Counted from the stretch's first letter, positions 47,369-59,093 are shown. The stretch is 64,000 bases of DNA from Adineta steineri (GCA_905250115.1 CAJNOI010000090.1:241511-305510), one strand, 5' to 3'. Notes: generated from the letters alone by a model not told the origin. Numbers and translations are program-made.

Positions 47369-48794
47369 TTATATACGATTTGTGATTGTTGAAAGATCAT
47401 CCATGATGGCCAAAGACATAACAGGTTTGTGCCATCCATCTCGACTTTCAACACCATGAAATCCACCTGCTACATAACACATCTTCTTCTCATTTGTATA
47501 TTCACTCTCGAATTCAACTGGAGTGACGACTGCATCTAATTGAACCTCGTCGATATTGCACGATTCTTTCGTATGAAGACCATAGCATAGTTTAAGAAAC
47601 CAGCCTGAGAGTTTTGTCCAGCTCCTATCAGATAAAAGTATAATATATACAACAGATTAAATCGTTTGCAGTAACTCATGCTTATACTCACCCTGATCCA
47701 CGACCAACATGTTCGACATCAAAGATTTTATCCCAAAATTCATTATCCACTTTGCCCTGATAAGTATCGATGAACTGATCAAGTACTGGTAGAAGACCTT
47801 GGATATAGGTTGAAAATTCATCGTTCGGCGTTGTAAAAGCTTGTAACTGTGCCGTCTTTTGTCGAAGAAGTAACCAATCATCGAGCGTACCCAGAAAGTG
47901 TACTTTTCGAATGCCACACATTATCATAAAAAGCCCATAGTCAAAATAATTTTTGAAAGTATTCATAATTGTGGCACAGGACAACAATGATTCGACCTTG
48001 CCCGTAGTTGAATAGTTGGCCGTTAAAAGAGAAACAATGTCATTTTTAACATTTTTTCCTATTTCTGTACGTAAACTTTCGAGAAAAGCGTTCCAACTAT
48101 GAAAATATAAATTCAAAAATAAATGGTGAGAAATATGAGTCTCAACATCACACTTACTCAGGTTCTTCTTGGTATTGTTCAATAGTTAATTTGATCTTTC
48201 CTTCGTGATTAACAAAGACACTACGCAACTTTTCGGCATTCTTATTGACATATTTAGCAAAATAAATTGTAATCATTAACCAGATATCACTAAAAAACAT
48301 AAAAGAAAAACTGTAAAACCGTGTTCTCACATAAATACGAGTTACTCAGGTGACAGAACAATGTCTTCATGTGAATTGTAAGCATTGAGATAGGCATGAA
48401 ACAACGCATGACGACCAGGAGATGATGTGTCTGAAAATATAAATGAAAATTGTTCGAGCACTTTGAATTTATTGGATTAAACATCCACTTTTGAAACAAT
48501 GAAATAAATATAATGCTGATGCAAATTATTTTATTCCTAGTAGAGAATGATATAGCATTACTTACATGGTCCATTAGAAATTATATGTTGCACTTTGAAT
48601 CGATCATGTTGAATATTACTTCCCCATTTGCCTGCGGTAAGATAATTGATGACTCCACCGATCCAATAATCCTCTTGAGGCAGATCTTTAGGCTCTTCAA
48701 TTTTATATCTCTGTTCAATCTTTGGTAGATCAGCACGAATAGCGATTGTATGAAATCGTTCATTTAAAGTACAAGCAGTCACAGTCACGAATGC
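47369..48794 (-). CDS. DUF4419 protein (5' exon not located)
   Basis: Five exons keep frame: 48794-48566, 48430-48346, 48289-48158, 48096-47692 and 47624-47369, 369 codons to the stop. The sequence carries DUF4419 signatures in order: SSPGRHALFHAYLNAYNSHE, the SPDDIWLMI block, VNKNAEKLRSVFVNHEGK, DWNAFLESLR, TTGKVESLLSCATIMNTFKN, VHFLGTLDDWLLLRQK, VLDQFIDTYQGK, then a SWTKLSGWFLKLCYG end domain and a YVAGGFHG block. The family is common in fungi and some animals and has no defined biochemical role. The first exon starts at an acceptor (TATATAG) without a Met, so a short upstream coding exon must exist, probably in 48800-49300, where I could not place it. Introns are 68, 56, 61 and 67 nt. Confidence 0.75.
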
Positions 48795-49330
48795 CTATAT
48801 AGGTTAGTTATGAAGAAAAGGAAAATGAAAATGAAAGAATAAATGTATACTTTCACATTGTAATGAGCGCAACGTTAAAACACATGGCTCAATAATGTAA
48901 TTGCACAATATAATTTTTCTGTCGTCAGTCTTTCTTTCCTTTTTCTAACCCATAGTAATATAGAGTGATTCAATCGTCTATATGTTTTTACATGATCATT
49001 GAAACATTTTTTTAAGAAGGATGTGCGCATGGATAAACAAAAAAGATCTTCATTCTTACTATATCGAAACTTGATATGACGATCAAATGAAACTCTGATG
49101 CACACTATGTATTATAAAACAAATACTTTTTTCAGTTGATAAACTTTTTGTATTGAAACGAATAGAATAAAAAAAACGTTTCATTTTTCCTTTATTTCTT
49201 CAGAGAATAAAAAATACTGGTAGAAGTAATTGCTCAATATTCCATTTCTTTTCAAAAGATATATCTTTATCGTATAAGATATATACCTGTTTTGCTGTAG
49301 ATACAGGATATATGAATGCAATTTGAAGAT
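48795..49330. other. Upstream region of the DUF4419 gene
   Basis: It probably contains the missing first exon. No convincing ATG with a donor in phase was found. Confidence 0.35.
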
Positions 49331-49390
49331 CTTGAGGGTGTGGGTGTAAATGACTGATTAAGAGTGAACCTATACCCATCCACGCCTTCT
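49331..49390. repeat. TGTGGG-type hairpin 21
   Basis: CTTGAGGGTGTGGGTGTAAA faces TATACCCATCCACGCC followed by TTCT. It sits 14 nt before foldback element C. Confidence 0.7.
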
Positions 49391-49404
49391 AGACATGATT
49401 AAAT

Positions 49405-49818
49405 TCTCTTTTATTTTATTTTAATTTTATTTGATATTAATAATCAATAAAAAGTCCGTGACGTTTCGTATTTCGATGAGTTACTTCTTCACACATCAAA
49501 TTTATGACAAACTCTTTAACATATACAAGTAAAATAGCTTTTTTTCTCTCTATTTCCTTTCGTTATTGCTTGTTGATAGTGATGCAGAAAACAAGACGGT
49601 GATAGTAATAGCTGGATAAGGATATAATCCTTTTCCGTATCACTATCAATGACTAACAACGAAAGGAAATAGAAGAAAAAGCTATTTTACTTGTATATCT
49701 GAAAGAGTTTATGATATATTTTAATGTCTGAAGAAGTATCTCATCGAAATACAAAACGTCACGAATTTTTAATTAATTATTAATATCAAATAAAATTAAA
49801 ATTAAATAAATGAAGAGA
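49405..49818. repeat. Long foldback element C (about 410 bp)
   Basis: The arm 49405-49585 is the inverted copy of 49637-49818. Landmarks occur in mirror order: TTGATATTAATAAT / ATTATTAATATCAA, GTGACGTTTCGTATTTCGAT / ATCGAAATACAAAACGTCAC, ACAAGTAAAATAGCT / AGCTATTTTACTTGT and ATTTCCTTTCGTT / AACGAAAGGAAAT. The loop is about 50 nt and holds a smaller palindrome (AAGGATATAATCCTT). There is no coding frame. It is probably a non-autonomous foldback transposon. I could not define a target duplication. Confidence 0.75.
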
Positions 49819-51363
49819 CAATAATAAAGAAAAATCAATTCTATCTACATACATCAAAAATTAAAAATATATATGCGCTTGATTGAATTTTGCAGAGAGA
49901 TAAATGCTCCTAGTATGACTCAAATCATATACCTTCTGCTATCCAAACAGATATCCTATACCAGTTAGAATAGAACCGACATCTTAGTTGTCATATATTG
50001 TTCGAATGAATCAATACGAACGCTAATAGTAAAAAGCCTAGCTGTATTACATGTAGAAGAGAAGAAACATTCTACTCAATTGGAATTCAAACCAAAAAAT
50101 ATTTAAAAAAAATTTACCATAATAAATAAACATAAAAATAGCTGCATTGTATATTTCTTGGTTGTTTTTTGAATATGTCGTCACTTGTTTTATGTAATGA
50201 AGTAATGGAAAGAAAGACGTTGAGTATTTCTGAGCCTATAAAAGAAAGAAAAAAAGTATTTTTTATCATCTTGTATCTTTAGTCTATGCCGCTCGTTATA
50301 ATAAATCTGCGTAGAAACGATGAGAATCACATATTTTTGTTCAGCTCTTTTCCTGTCATTCGCTGTTAGCCCTGTAACAGTCTTCTTCACTAAGGTTCAG
50401 TGTCCAACTCTCTATCTTTATCTATGAAAAATTATCAGCTATATATAGAATAGGCGTTATTCATCTTTAGGAAATATCCGACGCATGATCGTGGTTGAAC
50501 GAACGGGAAAATCCCAAACACGTATGATAGACAGGAATGGAAAAATCCAAGTATATGTGACATAAAAAGGAAGAGGATAGAAAAAGAAGGAAAATATCAA
50601 GTGACACATATGTGATAGATGTGCCGAACAGATATCTTACTTGTTCGCTTACAAGCCCGCCGCGTTCTAGTTTTTTATTTTCTCTTTTCTTTTACTGAAT
50701 TATTTAGTTGGAAAAATCCCAGTGAGTTGCTTCTTGATGAGTATTTATAGATTCATTTTTTCGCAATATATTACCTGTTGCATTGTTTTCGTTTTGCACA
50801 CGTAAGTTAGCTCACAAGGGAACCGTCAAATGTGTTCAGCTTCGATTACCTTCATTCGTCTATCGTTGGATATAAAACATTGAGATCTTAAAAAGTCTAA
50901 AAGTATTTGATCAGATAATTCTTTCTCGAAAAGTTAAGATCATTTTCGTGCCTTTCTCAGTGAAATCAATCACTAGCTAAAAACCTTATGACGAACTTAA
51001 ACTGATTGTACATATTTGAAATTTTTATTAGTATAAGCTCACATATACTGCTGATTAGCCTAAGAATTCTAGATTATTTGGTATTTTGTTTTTGAGTTAC
51101 AGATTACTAATTCAACTGGAAAAATTACAACGCTATAATTGATTACGGTGCTGTTTTTTCTTTTAGGTTTATGTAACTCTATGCTCTATTTTCATTTTCA
51201 TTCTTAAATTTATTAACAGTATAATGCAAATAATCAGTGCATAACTAGTGATTTTAGTGTGATTATTATTTGTAAATGATTTCTAATTCATACATTCAAC
51301 TGTTCAATTATTCAAATATTCAGAAAACTCTTAAGAGAGCTCCCTAAAAACTGATCTCACTTC
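49819..51363. other. Intergenic, no gene seen
   Basis: Only weak AT-rich frames are present (for example 50190-50390 minus), none with splice or domain support. Confidence 0.5.
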
Positions 51364-51417
51364 AAGGATGTGGGTGTGAGTGTAGGTATTCATCTTCTCT
51401 TAACCCACACCCTTATT
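51364..51417. repeat. TGTGGG-type hairpin 22
   Basis: AAGGATGTGGGTGTGAGTGT faces TAACCCACACCCTTATT. Confidence 0.7.
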
Positions 51418-51820
51418 AAACGATCTATTATTGGACAATTAAATTTTTCCCAAAATGTTGAAAATAAGAAAAACAATTACAAAGAATACGAAAAGGTTCT
51501 AATGTCAGTCGAAATCCAAATCGTATAAACATCGTCCACTCTGAACCACTTATCATAGCTAGTATTTCTAAGAATCGAAAAGAAAACTTCGGGATGGACG
51601 TCAGTTATAATTGCTAGACACATAAGAATATATTCTATCATGCAAAGGTTTTAATTGATTTATTATAAAAAAAAGAACTAGTATTGTCAGGTGATGCTGC
51701 AAGATGTTTAATACCAACTAATTGATACTTGATATAATCTGGATGAAAATGATGACATTTTCTATCATATCACAGAAAAAAATCGTTCAATTTTTAACGT
51801 AATTTATATAAAATTGTCTA

Positions 51821-52616
51821 ATGAATAATATTAGCTCTGAAATACTATTGATTCAACGATATATGACAACATATCTTATTCTCGTTAATACTGATTTAGT
51901 TTTCAACATAATTATTTTTAATCAACCCTGTATATTGTCGAAAATCATATTCAGTTTATATTTTATTTGCATCTATATCTGTAGTACCAGTTATTTATTC
52001 ATTATTTTTTTGTCAATTTCAATTTTATCTTCGTCATTTATTTAATCAAATGATGAGAACATTTTTTATTTTAGTATGTATTGATCGTTATGCAATATCA
52101 TTTAGTCAATATCGGGTTGCTATTTATATAACAGTATCTGTTCCTATATTTTGGTTATTATTATGAATATTTCCATCCAAATTACGTATACTTGAAAATG
52201 GAGAATGTGTAGGAAGAAAGGGTTTATCTTTTCTTATACTATCTATCTACAGTGCTTTTCTTGTTGGAATAATTCCATTATCAATAATGATTATATTTGA
52301 TTTGTTGATGTTAAAAAATCTAAAATATATTCGTACTTGTGTTAAACTAACAAAATTTTCTCATTCAATAACATATCGTTCCCATAAACATGATAGAGAA
52401 ATTAATTGTTATATTATAACGACATTATCATCGTTAATTAATTTATTGTATCAATCAATAAAACAAAATATGATCAGAACTGAGCAGCAACAAACAATTG
52501 TATCATTGATTAGCTATTTAACAAATACATTTCGATCAGAAATAAAAAAGTTGAGGATGTACGAAAGTGTGTATTTGTTTTATCATCACACCCATATTGC
52601 ACATCCTAAACAATGA
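51821..52616 (+). pseudogene. Broken rhodopsin-like GPCR
   Basis: The first frame (51821-52045) gives two or three hydrophobic segments. A +/-1 shift near 52045 then continues as FFILVCIDRYAISFSQYR, the helix 3 end with an intact DRY-like IDRY. An in-frame TGA at about 52164 follows helix 4. The same frame then reopens through a helix 5 (GIIPLSIMIIFDLLMLKN) and a partial helix 6. No GT-AG intron bridges the shift. The 3' end runs into hairpin 23, and helix 7 is missing. It resembles the intact receptor at 39276-40387 in type. It is non-functional as read. Confidence 0.6.
52550..52609. repeat. TGTGGG-type hairpin 23, at the end of the broken GPCR
   Basis: GTTGAGGATGTACGAAAGTG faces ATCACACCCATATTGCACAT and CCTAA. 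It replaces the expected helix 7 coding region. Confidence 0.5.
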
Positions 52617-52633
52617 AGATTATAAACATGAAT

Positions 52634-52686
52634 TAAGGGTGGGTGTGATTCTAATAAAAGATCACACCTATACCCGCACCCTCCTT
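52634..52686. repeat. TGTGGG-type hairpin 24
   Basis: AAGGGTGGGTGTGATT faces GATCACACCTATACCCGCAC and CCTCCTT, around a CTAATAAAA loop like that of the copies near 61.5 and 62.8 kb. Confidence 0.7.
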
Positions 52687-53093
52687 TAACGTCTTATGAG
52701 AAAAGAACTTTTTACAAATCATCTGATGCGTCTCGAAACGCTCTGCAGCATGAAATATTTGACTCTTCATTTCTTAATAGATTACCTTGTCTGACAAGGT
52801 CCATTGAATGCAGTGATGAGGACTTTCGGTAAGTCAAACAGAATTATGTTTTTGATACGTTTATTCTAATTAGAGTTGAAAATTTTGACAAACAAAAAAA
52901 TGAAAACGAGAAAAAAAAGGTAAGAATATGAAAGAAGGTAGCTAACGCGTGATTAATGTTTAATAATTATGATAATCGTTAATAAAATGTTCGAGTTTGT
53001 ACATAGATGTGTATTTTCTCCATATATCCTACAAAGAAAAAACCATTTCTTGAATAGTTATCACCAAAACACTACGATGACACATGATACCTG

Positions 53094-53600
53094 TTAACAC
53101 GATGGCTTACAAGTACGAACAATAGTATACCAACGAGAGCAACACTGCTCACCAGGATTACAACAAACGCTGTTAATATTAGTAGTACCACAACAAACAC
53201 CTTTGCAACAATTATACATAGAAGTAGGAGCAGCATTAGGGTAACACGTTTTACCAGTACCAGTACAAGCGTTAGTAGAAGGTACTGGACAACCAGTAGT
53301 AGTACAAACATTATCACAGTAACAACCAGCACCAGTAGAAGCTTGTACACAGCCGTATTTATAAGTTTTACCACAAGCACCCGAACCAGTGCCACTACAA
53401 TATATATCATAACGATTCTTAGGATCAGTGCATGCAGACTGACGCTTGCTAAATTTTCTAATCAATTCTTGAACGATAAATCTACGTTGGCTGTCTAGTT
53501 CATTATCTTCCGAATCTTCATCGCTTTCTATTGCTTTGCAGCATATTGTGAAAATAGCCAATGTAAGAATCGAATAAGCCACTACTTTAATGTTGCTCAT
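53094..53600 (-). CDS. Secreted Cys-rich prepropeptide (168 aa)
   Basis: The start at 53600 is chosen over 53660 because it gives a compact signal peptide (about residues 1-24). An acidic propeptide follows (ESDEDSEDNELDSQRR) that ends at a dibasic site, SKR before QSAC, as cut by furin-type proteases. The predicted mature part of about 92 residues has 20 cysteines, including CC pairs spaced every 4-10 residues, so it should be a dense disulfide domain. A TATA box lies about 70 nt upstream. The layout (signal, acidic propeptide, KR site, Cys-rich mature chain) is that of secreted peptides in general, such as antimicrobial, signalling or venom-like ones. Nothing here decides between them, and no specific family is recognised. 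Confidence 0.7.
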   Translation of the reverse strand: MSNIKVVAYSILTLAIFTICCKAIESDEDSEDNELDSQRRFIVQELIRKFSKRQSACTDPKNRYDIYCSGTGSGACGKTYKYGCVQASTGAGCYCDNVCTTTGCPVPSTNACTGTGKTCYPNAAPTSMYNCCKGVCCGTTNINSVCCNPGEQCCSRWYTIVRTCKPSC

Positions 53601-53667
53601 TTTGCAATTGTAAATTGTAGAAGGGATACAAATAGATGTGTAATGATGATTTTGCATCAATACCTAC

Positions 53668-53677
53668 TCTTATATAT
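53668..53677 (-). promoter_or_regulatory. TATA box of the Cys-rich prepropeptide gene
   Basis: TATATAAGAG on the minus strand lies about 70 nt before the chosen ATG at 53600. This spacing supports that start. Confidence 0.5.
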
Positions 53678-53848
53678 CTATCGATTGCGATGGAGAAAAG
53701 AAAAATAGAGAAAAAATTGTATATTCTCTGAAATAAGTAATTTATATATTGTATTTTTTCTTCTCTGTTGTACTACACGAATGAGCCTGAATCTCGTTAA
53801 CTCATCAAATTTATAATACAACAAAAAAAATCATTTTGCCATGATTTA

Positions 53849-53866
53849 AACCCTCAAGATGGTAAC
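53849..53866. repeat. Solo right end of a TGTGGG-type hairpin
   Basis: AACCCTCAAGATGGTAAC has no partner arm and is identical over 16 nt to the end of the solo arm at 19718-19743. Confidence 0.45.
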
Positions 53867-54180
53867 GTTTCGGCATCTTCTCTAACGTCGATTTCGTATT
53901 AAACACATATGATCAACACTATTAATTTTAGTTTTAGCGAAAATATAATGTTAACAGATATTGATCATGTAGTATAATACGTTTGTTGTACATATTCATC
54001 GATTTGATGAAAAAAAAAGAGTAAAATCATTAGAGCATAACCTTGTAACAAGCAAATGAAAGTACTCATGCATATTTTCTGCGCATATTATAATGGAGAA
54101 AAAGAAAAAAAAATCGTTTATTTTATAATGATTGAGTCGATTACTCTATTGCTTTTGTGAAGAATATGTTTGATAGAAAC

Positions 54181-54321
54181 TAGGGTTATGACCTTACCAT
54201 TATCAGCCATAAGTAATAATATTTGTAAAGTAATAAAAATAATAAGAAATTTAAGTGATATGAATTTTTTTCGTAATAAGTAATAAACGTAATAAAAAGT
54301 AATGTTAATATGACACCCCTA
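54181..54321. mobile_element. Degraded hAT-like miniature element
   Basis: The ends TAGGGTTATGACCTTACCAT and, inverted from the right, TAGGGGTGTCATATTAACAT are imperfect inverted repeats. The flanks ATAGAAAC and ATAGACAA could be an eroded 8-bp duplication. The interior is made of GTAATAA-like repeats. No coding frame is present. Confidence 0.45.
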
Positions 54322-54997
54322 ATAGACAACTGATCAATTCATGATGTTATTTTTAAGTAATATATTAAACAATTGTATTCTCTGTGATATCTTTCATGTT
54401 ATAGAAGTTTAGTGAGTCTCTCTATTGCTCTAAACTTCTTTTGTATTAGTGTGTCGAAACATAGATTCAACTCTTCAATAACTTCAAACGTTATTAGAAT
54501 AGTTACGAATAAATTTCAGAAGTCTGAAATCGACACAATTCTATAATAAAATATTTATTAAATTCAAAGATTAAGAATTGACTTCATTTAGTATACATTC
54601 GCACGGATCGTTCAGATTATGGGAAAGAAATGATCATATCAACTGCGATATAATTGCAGAATGGAAAGTAAATACATAATTTATTCAAATTAATGTATTG
54701 TGTTTATTCTGCTCGAACTAGACAATAGATTTTTGTTCTTAGTGAGAGAAATAAATCTCGATGAGTCTTTCATCTACTGTTTATTTAATTATGACAGATG
54801 CACTAAAAAACATGTAGCATTTTACGGAATTATTTATCAAGATTCTATTGACAAATGATTTATTCCATTTGAATTATTTTTTAAAAGATAATATTATAAA
54901 TTGAAAACAATAAGAATATAATCGATCAATCATTAAACATTCCTATTAACACATTGCCTTCATATATACAAATTATCTCATCAATTTATAGTTACAT
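54322..54997. other. Intergenic, no gene seen
   Basis: The stretch is AT-rich with one short imperfect palindrome at about 54405-54442. Confidence 0.45.
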
Positions 54998-55066
54998 TTG
55001 TTGAGGATGGATGTGAGGATGTGATGGATACAGTACTCATATACATACTCACACCCTCAAGATTGA
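54998..55066. repeat. TGTGGG-type hairpin 25
   Basis: TTGTTGAGGATGGATGTGAG faces ATACATACTCACACCCTCAA and GATTG. Confidence 0.6.
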
Positions 55067-55469
55067 TATTTGGAAAATAAAGCTTGCTTGTTGAATAATT
55101 GCTCAACAGTCTTCACAGTATGCATGCATGTCTCGATTTGAACGACATCCTTTTGACATGAGAGAGTTATTTTATTTTTCTCTCGTTGATTCTGACGTTT
55201 TCTGTATTCATAATTATAGAATGTCGTTCTTTTTTTTTTCTTCTTACGAAAAACACGACATCGTCATATTATCTTTCAAAAGGAAATTAAGATACGTCCA
55301 AGAAGATCAGAAAAAATGTCATGTGAAGTGTAAATACGACGAAGATGATATTCATGGTTTACCTTCATTTTTTCTTCTTCACAAAAAAAATCTTGTTGAG
55401 AATAAGCGCTGCACACAGATAAAATATTGTGTTCAAATACAAGAAATTATTCGTTCTATACAATTTAAT

Positions 55470-56207
55470 ATGGCTAGTTCAACCAATAATGTTGCATTAA
55501 TGTATGAAATATATACAGTACCTGCTGCTATTCTTGCTGCTATCGTCGGTATTTTAGCGATTGCATGGCTTATACAATCTATTCAAGCATCTTTTTATCC
55601 ACGTCGTTTGTTAAATCTTCTTCTTATTTCTTATGTGACTAACTTTGCTGATTTGATATTTCGCGCAACACTTTATAATTCGATATTAGATGTGACAACT
55701 ACTTTAATAATCATTTCGATTCTTGTTGCTGTCGGACAACGTGTTATTATTATAGCAAATTACGTCTTTATCGGTCAAATTCTTGGTATTCAATCCAGTT
55801 TTGCTCGAGCAATCAATATTGGAACATTATTAGTTGCTCTAATTTCAACTGTTCTAGCAAGTTTTGCTGGAGTACAATCAACTAATCCAGATACGATTGA
55901 AAATAGTTTTCGTCTACGTCAAATAGCAGCAGCCATTGTTCTCTTTTTAACTTTTGCATTCTATCCAATTTGGTTCTTAAGTAAAACATTCAAAGATATG
56001 ACAAAACAAGCTATTGTTCTTTTACTCATTTCAAGTCTAACCTGTTTAATAGTTGCCATCTATACTATGATCATATCAATACCTCAATACTATGTTGCGA
56101 CAAGTCAACAACTAATGTGGTTTTACATCTTTCAACTGACACCTATTTTAATCGCACTCATCACTTGGGTCATTTTTCATCCAATACGAAGTTTGCCACG
56201 CACATAG
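55470..56207 (+). CDS. Seven-helix membrane protein of unknown family
   Basis: The frame is intronless. The open frame reaches back to 55128, but that 114-residue extension is of irregular composition, so I start at ATG 55470 (MASSTNN), giving 245 residues. Seven hydrophobic segments are visible: residues about 10-35, 48-68, 75-95, 112-135, 150-170, 182-205 and 215-237. Short loops and a basic C-terminal end (HPIRSLPRT) follow. There is no GPCR signature such as DRY or a conserved Cys pair. The overall layout recalls fungal seven-helix families (RTA1-like and related DUFs), but no diagnostic motif supports that. It is probably located in a membrane; function is unknown. Confidence 0.6.
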   Translation: MASSTNNVALMYEIYTVPAAILAAIVGILAIAWLIQSIQASFYPRRLLNLLLISYVTNFADLIFRATLYNSILDVTTTLIIISILVAVGQRVIIIANYVFIGQILGIQSSFARAINIGTLLVALISTVLASFAGVQSTNPDTIENSFRLRQIAAAIVLFLTFAFYPIWFLSKTFKDMTKQAIVLLLISSLTCLIVAIYTMIISIPQYYVATSQQLMWFYIFQLTPILIALITWVIFHPIRSLPRT

Positions 56208-56210
56208 TAA

Positions 56211-56230
56211 CATCTTAAGGGGGTGTGGAC
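56211..56230. repeat. Solo left arm of a TGTGGG-type hairpin
   Basis: CATCTTAAGGGGGTGTGGAC directly follows the stop of the seven-helix gene. No clear right arm is present. Confidence 0.4.
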
Positions 56231-56550
56231 AAAGGCATAAATGAGAAACAGACATTCATATTCATATTCAGAGAAGTGTCACAACAAGGAAAGCATGATT
56301 TTTGTCTGATGTTTGCATATAATAAATATCTGTGATATATAAATAGATGATGAAATTTATGTTTATCTTCTTTTTATTTTTCTCTCCTGCTGGTCTGTAT
56401 AACACAAAAAACATGTATGCCAGTTGAATTGTCTATTTTTGTTTTTGAGAATGTAAAATTAATTAATCGGTGCTCATTTCATTGACATTCACGCTCAGCC
56501 CACAGTATATCCTTATAATAGATAGAAACTAATGAATTTATTGAAAAAAA

Positions 56551-58265
56551 TTAAAATGAAAGTATAATCGAATTTTTTCGTATATTATTATAATCTTTCA
56601 AATAATCATCCATATTTTGTTGTTGTTCTTCTTCTTTGTCAATCAATGAATTTCGTCTAGTTTTTATATTTCGTTTATGAAAAACTATAATCACATTTGA
56701 AATAATATATAAGATCATTGTTACAATAATAGATCCTGTTAGAAGAGTTGGAAAATGATTTTGATTAACATCCATTAAAATACCTACAAAAAAAAGAAAT
56801 ACAATTTTCATTTTATATTTTTAAATATTCTATGTATTGATTACCCGCAATCTTTTGTAATACTAATGATCCTAAACCACATGCACATAGAAGTGCAGCA
56901 AGTAATGGTGTAATAACATTTAGATTTTGAGTAAACCATGCAAATGATAATGGAAAAAGTGGTGCAATAATAAGTCCAGTTAAACCACCAAGAATAAAAA
57001 GTCCTGTAATAGTAAGACCAAAAACCCATACATAAATATTCCATATTATAGCAAGAATTAAACATCCACACCAACTAATAGTTAAACATAAACAAACTGG
57101 TAAAAATATTGACAAAATAGCAAAAATTAAACGACCCATCTAAAATATATATGTATAAATAAACATCGAATTAGAAAATTCAAATACACCTTACTGAATA
57201 TGAAAACCAATAAAGTATAATAGCCCAACTAGCATTATTCGTTGATATATGAAATTGATCATTTTTTAAAAATGAAAAATAAAATTTAGCAAATATTTGA
57301 TCAGTTCCACTAACAAAGAATATATACATGAGAAATAATAATGAAAGTATTAAACCATATTTAAAATAACCATTTCCACATGTTTTAGGTGAATATTGAC
57401 TAAATTTTATCTTATCTTTTTCTTTATCACATTGTAAAGATATTTTCTCAACAATTGTATCATCAATCTGAACATCTTTTTGAATTTCATCTTGAAGAGA
57501 TTTTTGTATAAAACATATGAAATGTCCAATACTAATTACAAAACATAATATTCCAGTAATTATATAAGGAATTCGAATAGTTTTATTGAATAATTGAGAA
57601 TTTTCTTGTTCATTATTTAGAAATGGACGAACAAGAAGATTAGCAAATATAGCACCAAATCCATAACCTAAATGAACTATGTTTAATGGTGTTGCAACAC
57701 GAGTTTTCCACATTGTGATAAGAATATTCGTGCCTCCTATAGTAGAATTTAATATTATAAAGAGTTTTTATCGTGAACTATTTACCCATATTAGCCAAAC
57801 TTCCTGAAACACCCTGTAGGAAAAATACTATACACATTGGTAATAATGAATTGACAAATGGGATAATAGACATAACTAATAAATAGAGAATTTTCAAAAA
57901 AACGATGATAGATTTTTTTTCTAGAACTTACGTAAAGCTGACATAAAAAAGGCAGTAGTTAACATTAATTCTGAATAATTATTAATAAAATTTTGAAAAA
58001 TACCACAGATAATATTTGTTATCAAACCACCAGCACTTGCTGATGCAAGTACTGTTGCCATACCATTAAATGTAACTTGTATATTATGTGCAAGAATAGT
58101 CATTGTTGGACCAATTATTTCACCACAAAGTCCCTAAAAATAAACGAAGTAGTTTCATATTTTCCGTTCATTAGAATGTAGATATCTTACCAACATACAC
58201 CAACTTAAAACAAGTAATATTGTTTTCATATATTTTTGTATCGTATTTTTCAGTTTTTCTGTCAT
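56551..58265 (-). CDS. MFS transporter, NaGLT1/MFSD4-like
   Basis: Six exons keep frame: 58265-58191, 58133-57932, 57875-57786, 57736-57195, 57139-56845 and 56783-56551, about 478 residues. Twelve hydrophobic segments are visible. The first helices carry LCGEIIGPTMTILA and a SAGGLITNIICG motif in the position of the MFS loop. Helix 4-5 has GVSGSLANMGGTN, and VHLGYGFGAIFANLLVRPF follows. These fit the sodium-dependent glucose transporter 1 / MFSD4 group, which moves hexoses or related solutes across the plasma membrane. A charged cytoplasmic loop lies between helices 6 and 7 (DEIQKDVQIDDTIVEKI), and the C-terminal tail is Gln/Glu-rich. Substrate and Na dependence are inference. It is convergent with the 55470 gene. 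Confidence 0.65.
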
Positions 58266-58823
58266 AGTATAAACTTATAATTGAAAGAAATAAGTATCAA
58301 ACGAACACATATTTTGAACGTATAAATATATAGAACGAGACGGTCAGTTACGCTCGAATACATTCATATCTTTCTTGTTCTCTTGCGCAAGTATACGAGT
58401 TGTGATGTAAAAATATTATAGGTAGAGAACAAAATGTATTACATAAATATCCTTATTATGAAATTTTTTTATTCAAAAGAAAAGATTGAACATTAAATAT
58501 CAAACTACTGAAGATTGAAAAAAGAGTTGATCCAGTAAAATCTTCTGGAGAGCAAATTTTTCATGTGTGAAAAATGCAGTTAAAAGAGGAATAAATTAGT
58601 GTACCTGAGATACTAATTCATTATTTCAAATTTAATACATTGATGTTGTGTTTAATTATCCGTTCAAGAAATTTAAGATTTTATTTTGCAAATCAAGTTA
58701 TCAAATCATCCGAGTATGTTATTGGATAAAAAGTTGTTAGCGCAATTCCTATGGTATTAATTAAGGTCACAGTAAGTAAGAGTAAAATATAAAATATTAG
58801 TTGAGAAGAGTTAGAAAAATTTA

Positions 58824-59093
58824 ATGAAATGTCAGTTAGTTTTAATAATTATGGTGATTATCGCACCAAAACACATCAGAATAATATTCCAAGCTGAACA
58901 GAACACTGTAGCCACTCCAGATGCCAAAACCAACGATTTAAAAGTAGTCGAAACATTCATTGTCGTAACTGTTGTTGTTATTGGTTTAGCAGTAGTCGTA
59001 GTTATTATAACGTCTATAAAAATAAAAGAAATACCTTCACAATACCATTATCTGATATTTATTTATTTTCGATATATACTCGACTTTTTTTGA
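58824..59093 (+). CDS. Possible small membrane protein (89 aa)
   Basis: It has a hydrophobic N-terminal segment, a hydrophilic middle (AEQNTVATPDAKTNDLK) and a strong Val/Ile helix at about residues 44-63. The gene is tail-to-tail with, and overlaps by 57 nt, the minus-strand frame at 59037-59273. No family is recognised. It may be a chance frame. Confidence 0.3.
   Translation: MKCQLVLIIMVIIAPKHIRIIFQAEQNTVATPDAKTNDLKVVETFIVVTVVVIGLAVVVVIITSIKIKEIPSQYHYLIFIYFRYILDFF

Noticed and set aside
55128..55469. N-terminal 114-residue extension of the seven-helix protein
   Set aside because: Irregular composition with poly-Phe and scattered Lys/Cys; the start at 55470 gives a normal membrane protein.
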